Numbered from the stretch's first letter, positions 13,901-25,591 are shown. The stretch is DNA of 64,000 nucleotides from Onchidella celtica (GCA_963931925.1 OZ007571.1:36064233-36128232), one strand, 5' to 3'. A program made the numbers and translations. The notes: a model not told the origin generated them from the sequence alone.

Positions 13901-15202
13901 GGCAGACACAAGTCGAGTGTGTCGGGCATGAAGGTGTAATTTCTTGCTTCCCTAGACAAAATTGCAGAATTTGCTGTATTATATAGAGCCATTCTTTGGG
14001 GAATGAAAAAACAACAGAAAAACTTTTTATTTTTCATGTAGACAGTGTTTTGTCCAAGTTTTACAGCCATGAAGTGTTAGCTTAAAAAATTACAGCTCTA
14101 TGAAAATGGCCTTATATGTAATTAGTTGATTTTTGCTAATTTTCAAAATGCCATAACTTCCTTAAAATGAAGATGCACTAGCGAATGTGGTATAAAATTG
14201 TTTGGAACAAAAAAGCTCTGCCAATCTTATACATTAATTTAGAAAATCTGCAATTTAAAAAATCAGTTTGGACCACCTACTTGGTGATAGATATTTATGA
14301 TGATTAAGGATATATTCTGTATCAGATTTTTCAGTCTCTAGTACTGTTACTGTACAAGATGCATGGAGATGAGCACAGCAGCATTCTGGAGATGTCCTGT
14401 GTTTTGTCTGTCCCTTTTCTGGTACCATATGATAGTCTTACAAACAATCCCTTAATATGTATATCTCGTCTCTGTTCAGCATTATGGGTTCTTTGCTTCC
14501 AAGAAGCATATATATCAAATCAAACTGTAAGCCTACTAGTACTAGTCTGCCAAGGAAATACTTCACATTTATTGGCAATAATATGTTCATAACTTCATCT
14601 CCTGTTGTCATTGTGTGTTCTGATATAAGCATTGAGCTTGCCATTGATTACACATCGGTTTTTTCAGTCCAAGCTGACTTTCCAGGAGAAAGAGAAATTC
14701 ATCCATGTTTCACGCTGGTTCAATAATGTAAGTCATATATTTGATTTCTGAATGAACATGTCATGAATGGAATATGATTATATTACTTTGTAATAGTTAA
14801 CATGATTTAGTTGTGAATATTACATGTATGAAATGTTTGCAGGACACTGCAAATTTATAAGGAAGGAAGAGACTATGAGATGAAAGGGACCAGAGTGAAA
14901 TTACCTGTCCTTCCCTATGTTACATAACATAATGCATTTTATTTTCATTGTCTGGTAATGCAATTTGAAGACTAGAAAATTTCAAATTTAATTTGAAACA
15001 ATGATGTCATTGGTCATACATCTGTTAGTTTAGGCATTTAGCAAGAATTTTTGACTGAGCTGTTTTCAGTGTTTCTAATGGGATTTATTATATTTTCATG
15101 TGACTTTGATTTCAGATTCAGCAAGATCAGCAGACAAGACAGTCATTACCAGTGCTACCATTCCTGAGGACCACAGTTTATGATGGTGCCAGTAAACATT
15201 GA
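4904..15202 (+). CDS. EEF1E1: EEF1E1 (AIMP3/p18), complete, six exons
   Basis: Auxiliary subunit of the cytosolic multi-tRNA synthetase complex, with a GST-C-like fold; in vertebrates it also acts in the DNA-damage response. Exons: 4904-4978, 8307-8397, 9128-9228, 10027-10122, 14668-14727 and 15116-15202. All introns are GT-AG and the phases agree, giving 510 nt and 169 residues (human protein about 174). Diagnostic segments are the start MAASSTATVQF, EQWLEYKL in exon 3, DKVYFVG followed by ADILIYHSIH in exon 4, and QEKEKFIHVSRWF in exon 5. Intron 1 (3.3 kb) contains an inverted repeat and a LINE fragment; intron 4 contains a complete LINE. I see no defect. A poly(A) signal lies about 535 bp after the stop. 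Confidence 0.92.
6113..6366. repeat. Inverted repeat, ~31-bp stems, 192-bp spacer
   Basis: Stems lie at 6113-6143 and 6336-6366. Both contain GGTCTTCCGCCC(A/G)TCCGCG in opposite orientation, with a few mismatches. The region is clearly more GC-rich than its surroundings. It lies directly before a LINE 3' fragment and may be a small foldback element or a rearranged insertion. Confidence 0.5.
6373..6725 (+). pseudogene. 5'-truncated LINE, 3' end only
   Basis: A reading frame beginning near 6373 encodes RMWNDLPAEVQ, the kind of C-terminal tail (WNxLPAEV) found after the reverse transcriptase of many animal non-LTR retrotransposons. It ends at TAA near 6491. An A+T-rich 3' segment follows, closing with an (AAG)n tail at about 6709-6725, as expected for a dead-on-arrival copy made by target-primed reverse transcription. 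The clade cannot be assigned from so little. Confidence 0.5.
10281..10291. repeat. Target-site duplication, left (LINE)
   Basis: TATTGGTTTGA, repeated exactly at 13612-13622, brackets the LINE and defines both of its ends. Confidence 0.85.
10292..13611 (+). mobile_element. Full-length RTE/BovB-like LINE
   Basis: A 3.3-kb non-LTR retrotransposon in intron 4 of EEF1E1, in the sense direction. It is bounded by a perfect 11-bp target duplication. It has a roughly 300-bp 5' region, one endonuclease-reverse transcriptase frame, and almost no 3' UTR: the final stop at 13603-13605 is followed only by a short (GTA)n tail. Compact size, a single protein, a very short 3' end and a simple-repeat tail fit the RTE group. 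The clade is assigned by resemblance and was not tested by phylogeny. Confidence 0.85.
10603..13605 (+). pseudogene. LINE endonuclease-reverse transcriptase, two nonsense codons
   Basis: One frame encodes an APE-type endonuclease (RIGYWNVRTM, GVSESRWTGSG, GDLNAKVG, then SDHHLV near 11388). A reverse transcriptase follows (QAGFRKGKGCIDQ near 12424, VDFEKAFDSI near 12530, GVRQGC near 12691, the catalytic FADD box near 12826) and then a basic C-terminal tail with KRGRPKATWRR. The frame is cut by TAA at 11305-11307, between the endonuclease and the IDH..SDHH segment, and by TGA at 13438-13440 near the end. Reading resumes in the same frame after both, so these are point substitutions and not frameshifts. 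The copy is otherwise well preserved but cannot make a complete protein. Confidence 0.88.
13612..13622. repeat. Target-site duplication, right (LINE)
   Basis: Second copy of TATTGGTTTGA, immediately after the (GTA)n tail. Confidence 0.85.
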
Positions 15203-17751
15203 ATGAAAGACAAGTTTTTAGCTGTCGATTCATATTTTAGGTGGATGTTGAATTATTATTGTGATATGGTGTTTGTGTTGTAAGGACAAACAGTGGAATA
15301 CAATGTATGAGTTTCTCTGTGTGATCTGACAGTGATGATGTGGGTATAATGTGTGAGTGTCTAACGTAAAGTTTGTTACGTACATGAAAAACATTTTATT
15401 ACTTCTATTGTGAGAAGTTATGACTCCCAAACCACAGATCTTACCTTGAATGACAACTGCTGGTATTTAAGTTTTGTGAGGCATCTGGTCAGAGTTGTAG
15501 GGGGCAGTGTTAGGACCTGTATAGTTTTTCATTCGGCAGGTAAACTGTTGGTGGCTAGCTGTCACATATACGATCTTTCCAGGATGAACAAATTATAATT
15601 TAAAGAAGTTGATAATTTTTAAGTGTAGAACTAGTAGAAGGAATGTTCAGCTTTTGCCCCATCCCACATAATTATCCAGCCTGCCACCTTGTGACATTTT
15701 TGTACACATGTATCAGAAAAAGAAAAACTTTTTCGAAATAAAAAAAGTTCCAGGTCGTGAAAAGAAACGTGTTTTTTGTTGTTGCTTTATTTAAATTTTG
15801 ATATTGTTTTCATTACTGTGTTTATATTACATGTATCCCCTATTCTATTTTATTATTTCTCAGTACATAGAGAATGAAGTTTTTTCGAGAATAAGTGGAA
15901 AAACAAAAAGACATAAAGATAAAGAGAGTCCTGTTTTTCATTATTTTGTAGTTTCGACAATTTATGTGATTACCCAACCGTTTGAATTTACAAAAATCCA
16001 TGCTTCAGGTTAATCAATAAATTTGACAGCATACTGATTACTGCATGTAGATTCACATGCTGTTAAATGGACTATTGTAAAGTAAATCCTTCCACTCCAA
16101 ATTTATTCTCTCTTCTCTTGCATCTCCACTGACTTTTTGCATGACATATAACTATATTTTATCACTGGTATAGAACAAAAACAACTTGACAGTGAAAGCA
16201 AAAGCCAGTCTAATTTAATCATCACAGAATAATTTATAAGATTAACATTAACACAACAAACAGAAGCCATAAAAAGTGATAAATTGAGCTCAAAGATCCA
16301 CTTGGCAGTCGGAAACTGAAAATCTGCTTGATAAATAAGTGGATCAGATGAAAAGGCACGTTTTATGAGAATGAATCTGTATATTTCGTTCCAAACATAA
16401 ATCTTCTGTTTGCCAGGAACATTGCATACAATTCATAGTTTATTCAAAAATAAAATTCGTGGGAATTCTATAAAAATGCATTGAAAATGTTTGTTTCTGA
16501 TCAAATCTTATTACCAGCCACACCAGGCTATCTTACCTCCTAGAACAGAAAAACAGGGCAAATGAATTGAACACTTCTTATAATGTATTACATGTACTCA
16601 GTTACTACTCTGCAGATTATTATGTCTGGTAAACCAATTTGCAAAGGAAACATTCATAGTTATCTCTTTGTGAGTGTCCTTTGTCTAATAGGGTACATAC
16701 CAAACACTGTTCAGTTCAGTTCAGGCCCTTTGTAGCCTACTATCACAGCGGATGGTTGATAAAGCAGCCGCTATACATTCTTTCATTCCTATTTATAAAA
16801 CTCCATGGAAGAGCTGCACACACACTTCTTTTGACACTCTAGAAAATGTCAAATGGTATAACTTTGGATTTTAACGGCATCTATTCCAGAAGTAGACCAA
16901 TATTTCAAAGAAACACCAAATCCACCATAGGGGAAAATGTTACTGGTACCTAATTAAGAAACCTTTAGAACTGTAATAGTGCAATGGAAGTGAAGCATGC
17001 ACTGTCCTTCAGATTGAAAAATATAATGTAAGTTGTTAAGTCTTTCTACATGTACGGAAAAAATTCCACTCCACTTGCATTATCCAGATCCATGTACATA
17101 ATCTCAACAAGGGAGAATGGGCTGAAGATCCATACCCGACGCAGCATAAAAGACATTAACCTTCGGCAAAACCTCTTTCATGCCCAACTGGAAAATATGG
17201 GTTTTCAATATTGCTTCACATGTGACCTAGTTACTTGACAGTAAATTCGTTAAAATGTTCAGCTTTATTTGCATCATCTGGTTCGTAAAATGTTACATAT
17301 CTTATTACATGTATCCCACCGCTTGCTGGTATAGCTGTGCCGAATGTTGATGTACAGTGATATTATCAAGGCATACAATGTGAGTAACCTACGATCCAAG
17401 ACTTACGAGGGAAGAAATTTTGAATTGTACTGCTAACTTTGTGATATGGTAAATAGGACCTAGGATGAAATTCACAACATAATCACTTCAGACATCAATA
17501 CGGAAATCTTAGTGCACACCGAGGCAGTCAAATCTGCATCACGTTTACACAGTTATTTCCAGTTTCACATCTTGCAGAACATCACCAGTCATGAATTCCA
17601 TGTCATCAACGTATAACTGGAGATTTAAATCAAAGCATGCATGTCATACATAATTTAGGCCTCTGGTTTGTGAGGGATTATGTAGCATGCAGGTGTGAAC
17701 AAACACTGCCTCTAAAAGAAGATCTGAGTAATCTGATTGAATATATGGTCA
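15203..17751. other. EEF1E1 3' UTR and convergent intergenic region
   Basis: It holds the EEF1E1 3' UTR (probably to about 15760) and then about 2 kb with no exon or repeat I can support. EEF1E1 and the minus-strand gene ending at 17752 converge here. A TTTATT at 17264-17269 could be the poly(A) signal of that minus-strand gene. Confidence 0.5.
15737..15742 (+). terminator. Poly(A) signal AATAAA for EEF1E1
   Basis: AATAAA lies 535 bp downstream of the EEF1E1 stop codon in A/T-rich sequence. It is the first good match in a plausible position, but the true cleavage site is not known. Confidence 0.45.
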
Positions 17752-20274
17752 TCATGACTTGGCCTGACCAGAATATTGGATCTTTAGGAAGTGGATACGG
17801 GGCTTGTTGGAGCCTGTATTCAGTGCAGTATTGTTGGTAGTATTTCTATATTTTCTATGCTGGAAATCAAAGTAAACATCCTGATCCAGAGCTTTGAAAA
17901 CCCGAAAGTTGTTAGGCTTATTCTCTGGTGATGGTTGGCTGATGTAATGAAACTGACGTTTGATCTCGCCCTCTGACACTTTAGATGAGCAACCCATATA
18001 TAGAGGTTCTGTTACGGTAGGCTGAATTTCCTCTGCTGTAGACATCTTTTTGTCTGGCAGGGAAGCAGGGGGCTGGTTTAGAAGTGAACGAGTGGTTAAA
18101 GCTTCTGAAACCAATGATGATGCTTCTGCCAAATTAGCTAAATTCTCCTCAGATGCTCTGAAAGCACTATATAGCTTTGATTTCCTATACTCTGGTCTCA
18201 TTGACTTGGATGTTTCAGAACATTTGTCCAGATCCTCATCCATGTAGTCCTCATCAAGTGCCCGGTTTGTTTCCTGCATTTTGGCTATAGTGTTTTCTCT
18301 ACCAGTAGATTTCTTACTTGTATGATTGCTTGGCCTCCGGTCTACAATACCCACACACTGGAGATGATCTAAGATTTCGGTCTTCAAAATGGGTGAAGAA
18401 ATCGATTTTTGTTTGGAAGTAGATCCCCACGACGTCATGTTAGCTTGTCGTCTCTCCGACAAATCATGCCGGTTTCTTGAGGACTCATCTCTGCCCATGC
18501 CGGCCTGCGCAGTGTTGCATGTGCTGTCTGAGGAGAATTTCTTTGGCTTGGAGTTTGGTGAGGCTGCTTTGGTAATCGACAGAGACGGCAGAGATTGACC
18601 TACCAGTGAGATTTGGCCAGCAGACGCCTTTGGCCTGTGATAACTTGCCTCAAATACAGCGGGAGAAGGTGAGATCAATTTATCTCGTAAGCCCGTGTTG
18701 TAACTTCTTCTAGATGCCATGATCTTTCTTCTGTCCGTACCCAAGGCTCTGCTATTATAGGTTGGAGATGCAGCCACCGGGCGTAACTCCAGCATGTCTG
18801 GAGATTCCGTTTGATGGAAACTTTTACCTACAATAGCATCAGGGAACAGGTGATTTGGTGGCCACACACTCATGGTCTCACCACCATCTGTCTGATGGTC
18901 CATGTACTGAGGACGGAATCGATTTGGGCCCTCGGCACTGTTGATACTCTCTATCCTTATATCGTCTGCCACGCTGTGATTGCCGAGCCTTTTCATCTGG
19001 CGATAGTTGGTAATGGCGTCCAGTGTCTCACTTTGCGCTCTGGTGTTTGACGGTACACGTGTGCTTTCATCCGGATCGAGTACAGAGACCGGTGGATTGG
19101 CCATGTGACCGGCAGGGATGCTGTGAAAACAATCCTGCTCCATCTCATGTCGTGGGTAATCTTTTCGTGGTGCAATGATGACCATCGGCGGTGCTTCACA
19201 ATGGAGATGTGTGTCAATAGGCTCATTGATGTCTATGGCTTCACATTTTGCCAACTCAGTTAATTTTTTTACAATTTCCCTTTTCTTTGAGGTTGGTATA
19301 TGCCTTTTGACGGCCTGCATCTGGTGTACTGTTTGCGCCCGTTGATTCTCCTTTGACGTCCTGGGAGTTATCGTGCCATTTAAGTTGTGGCTATTTATGT
19401 CTCTTGTATCATCCTGCTTCTCTGGAGTTCTGAACTGGCTAAAGCTACTGCCGTCCATTATTGAGCTGTGGAAAACAGGTGGAGAGTTGATCGAAACTTG
19501 AAAGTGTCGATTCGCATGGCTGGATATGTGATTGTCCACGGGGCTATACTGACTGACTGTTGTCTGTCCTGAATTGCTGGTTGAAGCACCGTCAAACACA
19601 GCAGTTTCTGTTTGAACGACTTTTCCGCTGGCTTCCTCTCTGGCTCGGGCTCTGAAGTTTGTCATGTTTGTCAACTGGTCTTTTGCGTCAGACAAACTCT
19701 GATGAATAAAGGATCCTTGCTCCCCGTGAGTTCGAGGTCGAGGAATAGAGATAGTCCGGGCTCGTTGACTCAACAACTGAGTCAGGGCCGTGTTAGGCAT
19801 GGCTGCGCTGGTGGAAGGTGCTGAAGTCAAGGCTACTGAACTGTGAAGTTCAGATAAAGAATTAACAAGTTGTCCACCACTATTACTGAGATCACTGGCT
19901 TCTTTCTCAAAAGTTAGCCTAGTTCCAGCACTGGGGATACTGTGCTTCAGTAGAGTGGCACCTTTAATTCTCACTGGTATTCCGCTACCACCTCGACAGT
20001 CCTTGTCTCCAACGGCAGCAACAATATTCAACAAGGCAGCTTGTCTCAGCGTCTCTTGCAGATCTCTCATGGACTTTAAATCCTGTCGTGCTGAAATATC
20101 AGTACGTGATCTGGTCAACAAGTTAATGCCATTTTCACTTTTATCTCTTGTCTTATGTTCTGATAAAGGCGGCGAATGCTCGACGGTTTGGTCAAACCGT
20201 ACTGGTTCTTTTTTAACAAGGCCTAGTGGGCGTGGCCTGGTCATTAATGCCTTCACCTGACTGACGTCACCCAT
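17752..20274 (-). CDS. Uncharacterised 840-residue intronless protein
   Basis: One uninterrupted minus-strand frame of 841 codons. The start is taken at the ATG at 20272-20274: it has A at -3 and G at +4, and the in-frame extension upstream lacks an ATG. I do not recognise the protein. It is rich in Ser, Thr, Asn, Arg and Pro with many short charged stretches. It has no signal peptide, transmembrane segment or zinc-binding pattern, so it looks mostly disordered. A short amphipathic helix (DLQETLRQAALLNIV) near residues 70-85 and a more ordered-looking C-terminus (EIKRQFHYISQP then VYFDFQHRKYR) stand out. A frame this long is very unlikely by chance in this AT-rich DNA. It could be a single-exon gene or the large exon of a longer gene. 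Confidence 0.75.
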   Translation of the reverse strand: MGDVSQVKALMTRPRPLGLVKKEPVRFDQTVEHSPPLSEHKTRDKSENGINLLTRSRTDISARQDLKSMRDLQETLRQAALLNIVAAVGDKDCRGGSGIPVRIKGATLLKHSIPSAGTRLTFEKEASDLSNSGGQLVNSLSELHSSVALTSAPSTSAAMPNTALTQLLSQRARTISIPRPRTHGEQGSFIHQSLSDAKDQLTNMTNFRARAREEASGKVVQTETAVFDGASTSNSGQTTVSQYSPVDNHISSHANRHFQVSINSPPVFHSSIMDGSSFSQFRTPEKQDDTRDINSHNLNGTITPRTSKENQRAQTVHQMQAVKRHIPTSKKREIVKKLTELAKCEAIDINEPIDTHLHCEAPPMVIIAPRKDYPRHEMEQDCFHSIPAGHMANPPVSVLDPDESTRVPSNTRAQSETLDAITNYRQMKRLGNHSVADDIRIESINSAEGPNRFRPQYMDHQTDGGETMSVWPPNHLFPDAIVGKSFHQTESPDMLELRPVAASPTYNSRALGTDRRKIMASRRSYNTGLRDKLISPSPAVFEASYHRPKASAGQISLVGQSLPSLSITKAASPNSKPKKFSSDSTCNTAQAGMGRDESSRNRHDLSERRQANMTSWGSTSKQKSISSPILKTEILDHLQCVGIVDRRPSNHTSKKSTGRENTIAKMQETNRALDEDYMDEDLDKCSETSKSMRPEYRKSKLYSAFRASEENLANLAEASSLVSEALTTRSLLNQPPASLPDKKMSTAEEIQPTVTEPLYMGCSSKVSEGEIKRQFHYISQPSPENKPNNFRVFKALDQDVYFDFQHRKYRNTTNNTALNTGSNKPRIHFLKIQYSGQAKS

Positions 20275-23200
20275 TGTACAACGACTACAACACAATATTG
20301 ATGTAAACCCAGGCTGCGAGAGTTACCCGCTCACGCGACTATGTTTGTACAAAGAACGAACTAGAGGATTATGGTTTCCATTGTACATGCCCAGTATCCG
20401 TGCTGGATTTCCAATTAAAGTGGCAATGGTATGTGAAACTGCAAAAAGGCAGTCAGTTGTGACCGGCCTCTCTAGAGCATAAAGGGCAATGTAGGCCTAC
20501 AGGTTACTTTTAACTGATCTCGTCAAAGGCCAGTGTTCTGTGGTCTACTCGGCATAACTCTTCAATAAGTTAATTAAAAAAAAAAAAACAGTGCCAAATA
20601 CTACGAACAGTTGTTCTGTTCAAGGAAAGGGGATATTAGTTGTGATAGAATCCATGTCTCGATTCCAACTGGTAAAGACAGATGTCATAAAAAAATTAAT
20701 GTATCGTGCGGCTGACGACTTGGTCTTGCAGCGAAGAGAATTTGACAACGTCTTTTCTGTATGGGAGATGGGATATGAAGCATGACATCAAAGGTGCCGA
20801 CAAGCCTCAACACATGGAATCAACTGTGAAAGAGACAAAGAGACTACAATAAATCAAATGGCAATTATGATTAGTCACTGATGTGGGTGAGAAAGTCACA
20901 TTGGGAATCAACTACATGTAAATGGGAAAGATACTAGTCTACATGAAGTAGTATTGTAGTACATGTGTACTAGTAGTTCCCTAAACACGGCACGGAACCC
21001 CAATAATCTCCGGGCAAACGCTGTAAGGATAATAAAATCCCCGGTTATAATGTATCGATGTAACTCGCAACGAATGCATTATCTATCCCACAGAGGAAAA
21101 AAACAAAGCAACCTTCTCAGTAACAAGCTACACCAGAATTTACATTCAAAAACAAAGAAATACTAGAGAAAATCGGCCGGCTGTGGATATAGGCCTATAC
21201 ATGTATGTAGAGAGAGGGGATGAGAAAGTTTACGTAAGTGAAAACCGGCCTTCAGATTTTAAATTCCCACCAGCAACTTCTATAAATATCCTTAAGGTAA
21301 CAAGAAATCTTGAGGTTCGGGATCGGATGGTGTTGCAAGAGTCTCACAATGACATCGATTGGACGAGACTTCTCTTCTGTCTTCGGCAGGGACACTTCAA
21401 GCCAGGGGTGGGGGGGGGGGGAGGGGATGGAGAAGGAGGAAGACGGGGAAATCCCCTTAGTTATGCAAGTGTTTAGATGTCAGAAGCGCATTATTTATCC
21501 AGAAAATTTGTTAAAGCTAGTGCAGTCTGTCTGAAATAAACAAACGGAAATGGGGATGGATCGGCCACACGTTACGAAAGCCTGAATCCAACATCACCAG
21601 GCAGGCTCTGGTCTGAATCCACAAGGAAAGTGGAAAGTGGGTCGACCAAAACAGACTTGGCGCAGGAGTAACGATGCTGAGTTAAAGGCAGCCGGAATGG
21701 CGTCGACCGAGCTAGGGAGGACCTGCCAGAACCGCGTGTGTTGGAGGAGGGTTGTTGCGGCCCTATATTCGTCAAGGAATCAAGAGGCTTAAAGAGAAAG
21801 AGAATTGCAGTCTGTGATGGGGCTCTTTGCTTCTGAAGGCCTCATCTAAGACTGTGAATCCAAGAGAAAATTTATCCAGTGCATAAACTATAATCATTGA
21901 CAATTTTATTCCAAATTATATCATGGAAGACACTGTTAGAACAGTAGCTGTATGCTATGTATTTTCTGTCCTTCTTTCGTCTGAGACAACACTGATAACT
22001 GCATGAACATTATGTCGGAACAGATTTCCAAAAAAAAAAATAATAATCAGTTCCGCATTATATTTTCTGTAGGATATCACCAGTAAACCACTGATTATTT
22101 AGAGCAGAATTGATCTTCATCATGCTGGTGTGCCGCAAAGAACTCAGAACTCGTTTCAGGGGTGTCGCCAGTTTAAATTCAAACTGCCGTGACAAACTTA
22201 GATCCAAGCACATACTGTATGATATCGTTTTTCTGTGCAAAACATACGGAAATATGAAAATGAATAACATCGTACCAAAAACACAGTGAGCGGCTCAATG
22301 AGAGAAGCACAATGAACTGCGCTACATTCAGACGCCGATATCCACATCCTGCTCTGTGGGCCTGTCACTGTTAATCAGACTATGATTTTATTTTTAGCAC
22401 ATCAAAATTACGAATCCTACCTGTGTTACAAATAATGATAGTAATAGTAAGTCATACATGTACAAATAACAGATACTTAACTGGAATTAAACATAGACCT
22501 GCAGTGTTTCTATTTTTCAGGTCATAAACATTTCGATTGTTTCAAATTTGTTACTTTGACATCAAATCCTTGACATTTCGGTTTTAGTTGCTTTTATCCT
22601 TTTGTGACAGTTTCATCTTTCGTTCTCCTTTTAGGTTAAAAAAGGCAAAGAAAAAAAAAATCGAATTTTGTCATCGTTACCAAATTTATCCACCGAGCGC
22701 CAAAATGAACGCAATCATTTACGGTGTGCACCCACCGACAACGCCGACTTCCTCTCGGGACATTTGATTATTGGTGGCAACACCGACGGATTTGTTGTGG
22801 AGGGACTCAATAGTTAGGTAGTTCATCACTGCCTAAAGATGGAAAAAAGTTGGCATGGCTTGTGGGCTGAACTATTAGATTAGGCTTACTAAAACGTCCA
22901 TTTATAAGGTCCGTTGGTATGTGTGTCTGTGTGTTAGTGTATGTGTGCCCATGTGGATGTGAGTTAGTGCTTGCCAGTGACAGATGGGTTGCTGAAGCCA
23001 ACAATACCATGCCTATGAGAATCGATGCCATACAGCTTGCAGCCACAAAAACCGAAGGCAGCATTCGTAACTCAATTTTTTACCAACCACTTCCAGAATA
23101 ACTCGTGGCATCTCGATTGTAATTTTATTTTCTTCTTCTTCTTCTTCTTCTTCCTTAAAACTGGTTTTCTCAGATTTGAGTATCTCACCAGTGCGCAATA

Positions 23201-23551
23201 AAAATCGACTCGGCCCGTGTCCCTGGGAGTTAAAAATTTATATACATATAAGGGTGTAAGAAGCGGGAGTCGATTAGATTTATAAAAACTTATAAAAACA
23301 CTTGATTGTGGCCATGAGCAGATCAACCAATCTTATCACTGGGTTTATAACGACACAGGTTAGTATTCTCTTTCGTCTCCGTGTGTTTGCGGGCCTACTA
23401 CAATATATCATTAAGCATTTGTTCGGACAAGATAGGGGCCTAAAGGACCTGCTAAGACATAAAATACCATTATCGTATTCAGATTTGAGATCTTTATGTA
23501 GTTGACAGGAACGCGATATAATATACATATATTATCCTCAACAAGATAAAG
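20275..23551. other. Intergenic region with one LINE relic
   Basis: No gene is supported. It contains the likely promoter of the minus-strand gene next to 20275, a G-run with purine-rich DNA near 21405-21460, a LINE 3' relic (21540-21792), GT-rich DNA near 22917-22970 and a short (CTT)n tract near 23130-23152. Short open frames on both strands lack splice-site support. Confidence 0.5.
21540..21792 (+). pseudogene. Fragment of an RTE-like LINE C-terminus
   Basis: The frame encodes [22 protein letters not shown]. After a one-base shift near 21610 it continues NPQGKWKVGRPKQTWRR and ends at TAA near 21790. The order W-GH-LR / GRPK-TWRR matches the C-terminal tail of the LINE at 13340-13605, so this is a decayed, 5'-truncated relative on the same strand. 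Confidence 0.75.
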
Positions 23552-23557
23552 CACGAT
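23552..23557. repeat. 6-bp target duplication, left (palindromic element)
   Basis: CACGAT, repeated exactly at 28459-28464, directly abutting the terminal AGT of the element. Confidence 0.85.
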
Positions 23558-23807
23558 AGTAGTGTAGGAATGGACGTCTTGGAGCCATCTTTAAAAATTT
23601 TTAAAAATCACAACATTAAAAACATATATTACAAAATTCAACCCCTATTAATACATAAAATTGCTATTTTATGGACACCATGGACTCACCTTTTAAAATT
23701 TTACCCCCTATCCCACAGTTTGAGAACCAGCAATGTCCCTTTTAAAACACATAAGCTTTTTCAAAAAAATAAACCCCCGAGTTTGAGAATCTCAGAAAAT
23801 TCAAGTT

Positions 23808-24125
23808 TTAAATGTATTTAATTCCACTTCCTATTAAATTATTTAATATTTGTTTTGAGTTCGGAGATAGAACTCCGTTCGTGTTCGAAGATACATTTGA
23901 ACTATTTACTTTTTTTGGTTTAAAAACTTTATCAACTATAAATTTATTAACAGCTTTTTGTCCTAAGTCAGTTGCTGTTTTCTTTGCAACATTTGATACA
24001 ACTTCTTTTGCAACTTTGCTAGTAACAGCTGAAATTATCGAATCAAAAAAACCTGATCCATAATATTTATTACTATATCCTCCATAAACATATTTTCTTT
24101 TGTTGTTTTTATTTATTACCAACAT
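23808..24125 (-). CDS. 105-aa small protein, left-arm copy
   Basis: Same protein as at 27891-28208. It has a GSGFFDSI segment after a basic, Tyr/Gly-rich N-terminus, an amphipathic Ala/Val/Lys-rich helix (about residues 30-65), and the C-terminal end NNLIGSGIKYI. It is read outward towards the element terminus and directly follows the broken gene. The function is unknown; style and position suggest a minor virion or cement-type component. Confidence 0.6.
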   Translation of the reverse strand: MLVINKNNKRKYVYGGYSNKYYGSGFFDSIISAVTSKVAKEVVSNVAKKTATDLGQKAVNKFIVDKVFKPKKVNSSNVSSNTNGVLSPNSKQILNNLIGSGIKYI

Positions 24126-24126
24126 T

Positions 24127-24990
24127 TTATATAGCAATTTTTAACTGTAATTTTTTATACTCATTAGTGTTAATACTTTTTTGTCTGTATAATTCATCTA
24201 TAATACTTACAATTTCATTTACAACACCTGTATTTCCTGCTTCTTTACTAGCTGTTAATAATGATAATCTCTTATTAAAGCATTAGGACCTGAAGAAAGA
24301 AATCCTGTTCCGGAATAAGTTAAAACTTCTTTGATCATGATCATCATAAAATTGTTTATTTTCCCAAATCGGTTTTACGATATTCATGTATTTCTGTCCT
24401 CCACTAGATTTAGGTCTTGGATTATTGGGATCATTATTTTGTTTTATGGCATTAGTAGAAAATAAAATACGTGCATAATTATTTCTGTCTTCATCTAAAA
24501 AATTTTGAGGATCTCTATTGGTTAATAATTCCTACAAACCAGGTGTTCCTTCATATTTATCTTCTCCAATAATAATATCATCATCATCAACTTTTATTTC
24601 TTTATTTCCAATATAAAATTTATCATCTACAGAATAAATTCCAAAAGTTTTATCCGCATTAGTTGTACCTAAGTATTTCTTTAAATAAGTTGCTGCTGTC
24701 GGACCAATTTGTTGTATTGGAGAAGAGGCAATTGCTTGTAATGCAGGCATTTTCAATTGTTGACCTTGTTCTATAGCAAGTGGAATTTTTTGTATTTCTT
24801 TCTTAGTTTCTTCTGTTGCTTTTTGTGTACTTTCTGTGATAGGAGCAAATACTTTGGAAAATTCTCTTTTCATTTCAATATCTCCTACTCTTTTGCTTAA
24901 GTTACTTAATTGAATTTTTTTTTTGGTTTGTAAAAATTCATTAACAATAGCTTCACGTTTTGAAGGATCTTCAATTTTTAAAAAAGACAT
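24127..24990 (-). pseudogene. Broken copy of the GTPGL-family gene, left arm
   Basis: Mirror copy of 27025-27889. The first 152 codons are open and end at an in-frame TAG directly after GTPGL. The reading resumes in frame and later needs a frame change to reach the C-terminal segment. This arm also lacks one base within that C-terminal segment (near 24270) that the right arm has, so it is more damaged. The shared TAG shows that both arms descend from one already mutated copy. Confidence 0.8.
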
Positions 24991-25006
24991 TTTAATGGAA
25001 TAAAAA

Positions 25007-25528
25007 TCAAACCAGTTTTTTTATTTTTTTCAATGGATCATCTATATTTAATTCAGGATCACTTACTTTCTTATTTTTTATTGCATTTTTCATTTCTCTA
25101 AATTTTTTTTCTTCATCTAAAATAAGTTTGAATTCTTCATCTGAAATTTTTCCATCTTCAAGAGTATTAGAAATATAAGTTTGAATTGTATTAAGTTTTG
25201 ATTCCAATAAAAATAAGATTTTCTGATGTTTATCAGCTTTATGTTGTAATTTTTTATTTATGTATCTTAAAACTATACTTAATAAACTTGTACTTATTGA
25301 AAGACCTTCTATAATAATAGCCACAGGAATGTTAACCACTGTAGATAAAAGTATTACTCCTGTTGTTCCCATTCCAATGGCTATAGTTTTTAAAGTTACA
25401 TCAGTTCCGTCAATTATATTTAAAGCTTTTGAATATTTCTTAACTGTTATTCTTTTGTTTTCTTTAGTTCTTTCAAAAGACTTTTGAATATCAAGAATTT
25501 TTGTCATTCTGTAATCTGAAGCTTCCAT
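25007..25528 (-). CDS. 173-aa two-helix membrane protein, left-arm copy
   Basis: Intact mirror copy of 26487-27008, differing by one residue (Asp instead of Gly at position 5). The start is the ATG at 25526-25528; the short upstream extension has no ATG. See the right-arm entry for the description. Confidence 0.65.
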   Translation of the reverse strand: MEASDYRMTKILDIQKSFERTKENKRITVKKYSKALNIIDGTDVTLKTIAIGMGTTGVILLSTVVNIPVAIIIEGLSISTSLLSIVLRYINKKLQHKADKHQKILFLLESKLNTIQTYISNTLEDGKISDEEFKLILDEEKKFREMKNAIKNKKVSDPELNIDDPLKKIKKLV

Positions 25529-25591
25529 TTTTATAATAAATTTTTTGACCAAAACAATTCTTGGTTACACCAACACGGTCTCTGACCTTGG

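Noticed and set aside
22807-23064. Minus-strand frame with a signal-peptide-like start
   Set aside because: Low-complexity His/Thr tail from a GT-rich tract, no splice sites and no recognisable similarity.
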